From Irineochytrium annulatum (lineage: Eukaryota > Chytridiomycota > Chytridiomycetes > Chytridiales > Chytridiaceae), in NCBI GenBank assembly GCA_027600665.1, contig JADGJL010000157.1, positions 1 to 36,546 of the forward strand: 36,546 bases of DNA, in the 5' to 3' direction. The first letter of the stretch is position 1, and the number at the start of each line of letters is the position of its first letter. The notes beneath the pieces are model-generated. The model had not been told where the DNA came from and ran no database searches. It saw only the letters and a list, made by a program, of their open reading frames with translations. Positions 32,442 through 36,546 of the stretch are shown piece by piece. The translations under genes were made by a program, and so were the position numbers.

Positions 32442-32777
32442 CTACAGCTGCACGGCCCCAGCGACCGCCTTCCCGACGCCCTCATTCCTCCTCCATTTCC
32501 TCCACAGCGTCCCGCAAGTCTCCGACCCCGGTCTCCCGTTCTCAATCCCCGCAGCGTTGCTTTCATCCAGAATTCGCCTGCAGCACTCCTCAAGGGCGCG
32601 CAATTCGCGCCCGCACTGCTCGTCCGAGTAGTTGTGCTTCATCATGCAAGCCTGTCAAATAACCGCCATTAGAGAGAGCGGAGAGCAGTAGAGAACCGCT
32701 ATTAACGAGATCCTTAAGGAATAGGAAAGGAGAACCTGGATCGCGCACGCCGCGGACTTGCATGGGTCTGTTGTCAT
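32442..32777 (-). CDS. CMC4: Cx9C mitochondrial intermembrane-space protein
   Basis: Complement join 32777-32736 and 32651-32442; 83 aa. The 14-codon first exon (MTTDPCKSAACAIQ) is joined across an 84-nt intron to ACMMKHNYSDEQC. The spliced protein matches human CMC4/MTCP1 p8 position by position: DPC, AC, C, then SDEQCGRELRALEECC, where C-x9-C is followed directly by a further Cys. These small proteins are oxidatively folded by the Mia40 pathway in the mitochondrial intermembrane space. The spacing to the final Cys (SETCGTL) is longer than in human, and the basic C-terminal tail is not conserved, so the 3' end could be mis-predicted. The first exon is too short for ordinary ORF detection. 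It diverges from the next gene, ATG to ATG 44 bp. Confidence 0.82.
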
Positions 32778-32821
32778 TGAGCAGGTTGCCGACAGACTTG
32801 TCACTTCCACTTGTCTGGAGG
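32778..32821. promoter_or_regulatory. 44-bp intergenic promoter, CMC4 / mitochondrial gene
   Basis: The two ATGs face apart with 44 bp between them. An earlier plus-strand ATG at 32762 would overlap the CMC4 start, which is one reason to prefer 32822 for the neighbour. No TATA box is present. Confidence 0.5.
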
Positions 32822-33721
32822 ATGATGTCGCGACTGCTCCGGACCCGGGTCTCCCAACTCGCGCGCCGCTTCTCCTCGACGCCCGAGTACCCGTTCCCGA
32901 TTTTCCGGCATAGGACACCGGAGGGAACTACCGCGATCTCGTTCGTCGATGAACACGGAGCAAAAGCGGCGATTGGCTGGACGGACGGGGACGCGGCAGA
33001 GATACAACCGCACAGCTTCAGGGAAAACAGCGACTTTGTAGGTGGGGACGTGCTTTGTTCCCTGGACGGCAATGTGGTAGCTGAACGTTGATTCAGCGAT
33101 ATTGCATGAAGTCTTGCAAGAGCATGCACACGAGGATGAGGGTTTGCAAGGTAAAGGCACTTGCTTAAAGCATGTTCTGACTTTACGTGAAGCCATGGCC
33201 CAATTCCAGCGAGAAGGATTTATGAGCATTAGCGACACGAGGGCATACACGCCGTGGGGCCGCGTAAGGTGATGAGCTTTTTCCTCGTGGTAGGAGATAT
33301 GCTGATTGCTTGTTAAGTGATCCGGAGGATATTTTCGGGATGGTACGGCTAGACAACGGCAGCATCGCGCCGAGGTCGTTTGAGAGGTATGATCGATGCT
33401 CCTGCTCTTTGAGCCGACAGAGTTTGATATCAGGATGCCGACGCATCGGATCGTGTCCTCCAACGGCCTGTTTCAACTCACGCCGTACTTGCATGAGCGT
33501 CTACTGGAGAGGCTAAAGCGTGCATAGGAGAATCCCTCATGAGAGAAGGCTGTGGACGAACGGTGCGTTTGCAGCTGCCGGCTGAGGATATCTGGCAGTC
33601 CCGCCAGCACTGCGACGGTTAGCTGACGGATGCGACGCATACGGATATGCCGTTAGTGCTGACCGTCTCTGGAGCGTGTTTGCGCAGGAATTATGATTTG
33701 AATTTGCCGATTGAACTCTGA
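32822..33721 (+). CDS. Putative mitochondrial protein of unknown function
   Basis: Best join: 32822-33041, 33097-33150, 33193-33268, 33318-33386, 33434-33519, 33546-33617, 33657-33721; 213 aa. The N-terminus MMSRLLRTRVSQLARRFSS is a classic mitochondrial presequence. The body reads coherently only after splicing: YPFPIFRHRTPEG, SDFVAILHEVLQEHAHEDEG, FMSISDTRAYTPWGRVSDPE, DIFGMVRLDN, RMPTHRIVSSNGLFQLTPYL, then GRTVRLQLPAEDIWQSRQHC and LTVSGACLRRNYDLNLPIEL. I have a weak recollection of related plant and fungal proteins with the PEDI and YRIV parts, but cannot name the family. The fifth intron is doubtful: a 26-nt version (33520-33545) and a 29-nt version ending at 33527 both keep frame. Without either, the protein stops at 33527 after 170 residues. 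The intron at 33151-33192 is stop-free. Confidence 0.65.
33520..33545 (+). other. Candidate 26-nt intron
   Basis: Starts GTGCAT, ends GAGAG and contains the TAG that would otherwise end the mitochondrial gene. It joins the ERLLERLK frame to a downstream coding-like frame (GCGRTVRLQLPAEDIW). A 29-nt alternative with a CTAAA branch-like site and acceptor CATAG overlaps it, so the exact junction is open. Confidence 0.4.
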
Positions 33722-34722
33722 TATCTGTGCTTTTCGTTGTTTTTATTTTTATTTTTTTTTTATTTTTATAGCCCCCAATGAGTAATGAGTAATAATAAGC
33801 GGCTTATTATACCTGAACGGTCGTTAACTGTAATTCGCGCCTTGTTCGCTTGATCCCGAATCTGGCAGGGATGGTGCCGCCGACACCGCTGGAGATGCGC
33901 GCTCCCATGGAAGCGCGGCATGTGACGGATGCGAGCGATGAGGCTTGTGGCGAAGCCGACAACGGGGGAACCGCATCGTCAAGGCTGAGGGAGGGAGGTG
34001 CCCCCAACAACGAGACCGCACGTCGAGAATGAGCCCATCGCCGTCAAGGTGGAGTCGATCGCCGCGGGAGAGACTTCACACGTCGAGCACGGGCCCGCCG
34101 TCGAGAAGCCCCCGGGAAAGAGAGCGTGGACGTCGCGAACGATTACCACCTTTAGACAATGCGCCCATTACCGTCAAAAAGATGACTACCGCCGCTAACA
34201 AGGGCACCGCACGAGGCCATCAGGATCAAGGTTGATAGAGCTAGGGACGTTGTAACCTCTACATCAATCCGCCGCCGCCATGTCTGCTACAGCTCCCCTC
34301 CATTTAATTTTGACTTTTGCAGGGAAGGTACAAAGGGCTCCCATACCTCTACCACCGACCATACTTCACCGTCCGCCGCGATTAGTTAGGACAAGTTATC
34401 GCCCTTCGCAGTCCGATTACCACCAAACGGCTGGGAGGGCTGACGGCGACAGGGGATGGGAATGAGTACCGTTTTCACAATCAGTCCCACAGTGAGACCG
34501 CTACCACATTATTCCTTGTCGCCTGCTACGACCCCATCAAGAATCGCTCTTTACATGAGCCTCTTCCCTAAACTACCTTGCAGGTGCATTTTTGAAAAAT
34601 GAGATATTTGTGCCGTAATTAAGCAGCAAACACTGCATCTTCCAACTAGAGCCATGCAACTCACACTGCGCTCTGCATCCTACATCCTCACCGCATCGCC
34701 ATCCGTCCCAAAACCACCCCCT
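33722..34722. other. Gene-free stretch with coding-like remnant
   Basis: It starts with a T-rich tract (33736-33770) fitting a 3' end. From about 33870 to 34230 three short overlapping frames show biased, protein-like composition (PHVENEPIAVKVES, HVEHGPAVEKPPGK, NAPITVKKMT) broken by frameshifts, with a loosely repeated GTCGAG...GCCGTC unit. I cannot assign it to a gene. The remainder looks unstructured. Confidence 0.4.
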
Positions 34723-34909
34723 CTAAGCTCTCGCCGCTTTTGCCGCGTTCCCATCCCCGGATATGCTGGCTCCCTTCAACGCCTTAGACAGCCCCTTATC
34801 ATCCGCCCGGAATGACATCCCCCCGTCCCCATCCTCGTCCTCGTCGTCCGCATCGTCGCTGTCGTCGGACGAGCTGTCGTTGTCTTCGCCCCCGTCCTCC
34901 GCGTCTTCA

Positions 34910-34944
<35 letters not shown>

Positions 34945-35342
34945 CTCGTCCGACGAGTTATCCGAGTCATGAACGACGCCCTCTTCCTTCTCCCTCAGCT
35001 CTTGCTCATCCCACGCCGTGTCAATGGCAATACGTTGTTTGATGACTGGGACGTACTCCAAGATTAACGGGTTGGACGGATCCAGCCTGAGGACTGCGTG
35101 AACGCAAAGTTGTCTTAGGGCTGAGCGACGACAACACCGAAGACAATGAACTTACTGTCGCTGGCAGCGAGGAGTGCTTGCGGATACCGCTTCGAGGCAA
35201 TGTGTGAAAGGAACTGGGGCACGGTGTGAGATCGACGTTGGCCGGTAATGGAAGGCGCGATGCCGGGACTAACCAGCTGGAGCATCTCAACTTGGGAAAG
35301 GCCTTCGCTGTCGTCGAAGGCAGCAGGTTGCTGGATCATCAT
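34723..35342 (-). CDS. Small protein with a long Asp/Glu tail
   Basis: Complement join 35342-35156 and 35120-34723; 194 aa. The intron is 35 nt with a strong GTAAGT donor and CTCAG acceptor. The first 110 residues look like a helical, ordered segment: SEGLSQVEMLQLVSPGI, FLSHIASKRYPQALLAAS, then across the splice LRQLCVHAVLRLDPSNPLIL and EYVPVIKQRIAIDTAWDE. An acidic low-complexity tract of about 50 residues (D, E, S; coded by GAT/GAC/GAA-type triplets at about 34835-34965) follows, and a short basic end (KAAKAARA). I do not recognise the family. Acidic tails of this kind are common in nuclear or ribosome-assembly proteins, but that is only an analogy. The start is the first ATG of a frame that stays open to 35414, so an upstream exon is possible. 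Confidence 0.65.
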
Positions 35343-36217
35343 CGTGAACGATGAGCGATGATGGATGGGATGATTTATGTCAAAGACAGCGGAGTTGGCA
35401 CGCGGGAGCGCCACCAGTAGCCACTTTCCACGCTCCGTTCGGCAAGGCGGACGCTACCGTTCCGGGGCTTGGACGACATGATTCTCAGTTTTCTTATTAC
35501 AATTATTATATTGATATGAATCGGCCATCTTCTGTGTGGTGATTTAAGTACAAGTGTAAAAGATTATCGTTTACATTTATAGAATTTTTGTATTCCTCTG
35601 CCTTCATCGTGTTGCCTTGGTAAAAAATAAACATCAGGGAAGCGAGAGAGAGAAGAAGCCGGCGAATACCAACGGTACAGCAAACGCGGCTAGCACTCAA
35701 CATAAAAATGGAAATAAAGACAAGTGTGACTAATTAAAAACCCGTGGGAATGAATCGCTTTCAAGAGGGCCCCCCGAAAAGACTGATGACGAAATATAGA
35801 CTCGCAAATAGGCTCATAACACACAACAGATCAAATAAAGGGCCAATAAGGACAGGGCTCGGACACACACCGAGGGACTGGGCGATAGGGCGGAAGCAGC
35901 AAATTTACACAATGTGCCGGAGGCACGCACGTAGGTACATCGAAGTGAATTTTGAACAATGAAAAACATCATGGGATCATAACGAAAGGCATAATTCTCC
36001 CCTAATAAAACAAGCAACAAATTAACGGACAAAGAAAGAATGGAAGGTAGGAAAGAAAGCGACAGCATGAACAAAAAATAAATCAGGAAACCGCAAGGGC
36101 CCGCCGTGCAGCTCCAACACCCGGCCATGACAACTACCTCCGCAATCCCGACCTTCAACGGCCCTCTCTTAACCCCGCATCCCTAACGAACCTCTCGATC
36201 TACACGACGGGAATTGT
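35343..36217. other. Gene-free stretch, 0.9 kb
   Basis: AT-rich, purine-rich plus strand (AGAGAGAGAAGAAG near 35645). It should contain the 5' region of the acidic-tail gene and the 3' UTR of the gene at the right edge. ORFs here are short, overlapping and of odd composition; none is supported. Confidence 0.5.
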
Positions 36218-36546
36218 TCACTGGACCAAGTTTCCCGCGCCATCCGCCGGCGCAGCCCCGTTGGCCAAGGCCTTCGCCGGCTCCTCCGTCCCCGTCTTAA
36301 TAGGCAAATCCGCAACATTAATTGGCTGCTGTGCGCCAACGGCGCCCGGAACCACAGGGCCACCCTCAGCGGGCGGGACGATAGGCGGAGCCTCCGCCAT
36401 CTCCACGTCCTTGACTACAGGGGCCGGGGCCGGAGTGGCGACGACGGGCGCCGGGGCCACCACGGAGGGGATGATAGTGCTGGCGATTACCGGGGCTGCG
36501 TGCGGTGCGACAACCGGGGGTACGATAGCGCTTGCGGGGGCGGCGG
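36218..36546 (-). CDS. Pro/Ala/Val-rich protein, C-terminal part only
   Basis: The minus-strand frame is open from the right edge to a stop at 36218-36220, giving the last 109 residues or so. They are low complexity: repeated VAPAPVV and PAPAPVV blocks, then a charged stretch KDVEMAEAPPIVPPAEGG and an end rich in Ala and Gly (NGAAPADGAGNLVQ). No domain can be named. The repeats and clean codon bias support coding; the 5' part lies outside the window. Confidence 0.55.
   Translation of the reverse strand, partial: AAPASAIVPPVVAPHAAPVIASTIIPSVVAPAPVVATPAPAPVVKDVEMAEAPPIVPPAEGGPVVPGAVGAQQPINVADLPIKTGTEEPAKALANGAAPADGAGNLVQ

Noticed and set aside
1..36546. tRNA, rRNA, CRISPR, prokaryotic operon or intact transposable element
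   Set aside because: Scanned by eye for tRNA T-arm motifs, terminal repeats, reverse transcriptase or transposase motifs and regularly spaced repeats; nothing convincing. A covariance-model search would be needed to exclude divergent small RNAs.

Overview
This is a fungal nuclear chromosome window. Every clear gene product is eukaryotic, most genes are split by many very short GT-AG introns, and typical fungal proteins are present (Nab3-like RNA-binding protein, Epl1, Ssl1, fasciclin and kelch surface proteins, a fungal-type GST). I see no bacterial, viral or organellar gene, no rRNA or tRNA, no CRISPR array and no intact transposon. The combination of a full-length Aquarius helicase, a GCP5/6-type gamma-tubulin complex protein, intron-rich compact genes and mixed GC content suggests a non-yeast, possibly early-diverging (chytrid-like) fungus. 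That placement is an inference, not something a marker in the window proves.

Left part (1-22 kb) is dense housekeeping: a Nab3-like protein (minus, cut by the left edge) diverging from the spliceosomal helicase AQR (plus); then Epl1 of NuA4 (plus) converging on tRNA exportin XPOT/Los1 (minus, 12 exons); then GPI8, the GPI-transamidase protease (minus), diverging over only 48 bp from SSL1/p44 of TFIIH (plus); then a gamma-tubulin complex component (minus) diverging from uracil-DNA glycosylase (plus). Introns here are mostly 24-50 nt.

Right part (22-36.5 kb) is more GC-rich and looser: a kelch-type single-pass membrane protein, a secreted two-FAS1-domain protein with an Arg/Asp-rich insert, an unrecognised Ala/Ser-rich protein, a GST-like gene with an apparent one-base frameshift, a tiny split CMC4 gene diverging over 44 bp from a putative mitochondrial protein of unknown function, a small protein with an Asp/Glu-rich tail, and the 3' end of a Pro/Ala-rich protein running off the right edge. 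Introns here tend to be longer (55-84 nt), and TATA boxes precede the FAS1 and GST genes.

Exon structures were worked out by hand from reading frame, splice-site sequence and remembered family alignments; all reported joins keep frame. About ten introns are multiples of three without an in-frame stop, so simple ORF calling would wrongly translate them as protein. Several proposed introns are extremely short (24, 26 and 30 nt) and are the most unusual signal in the window.
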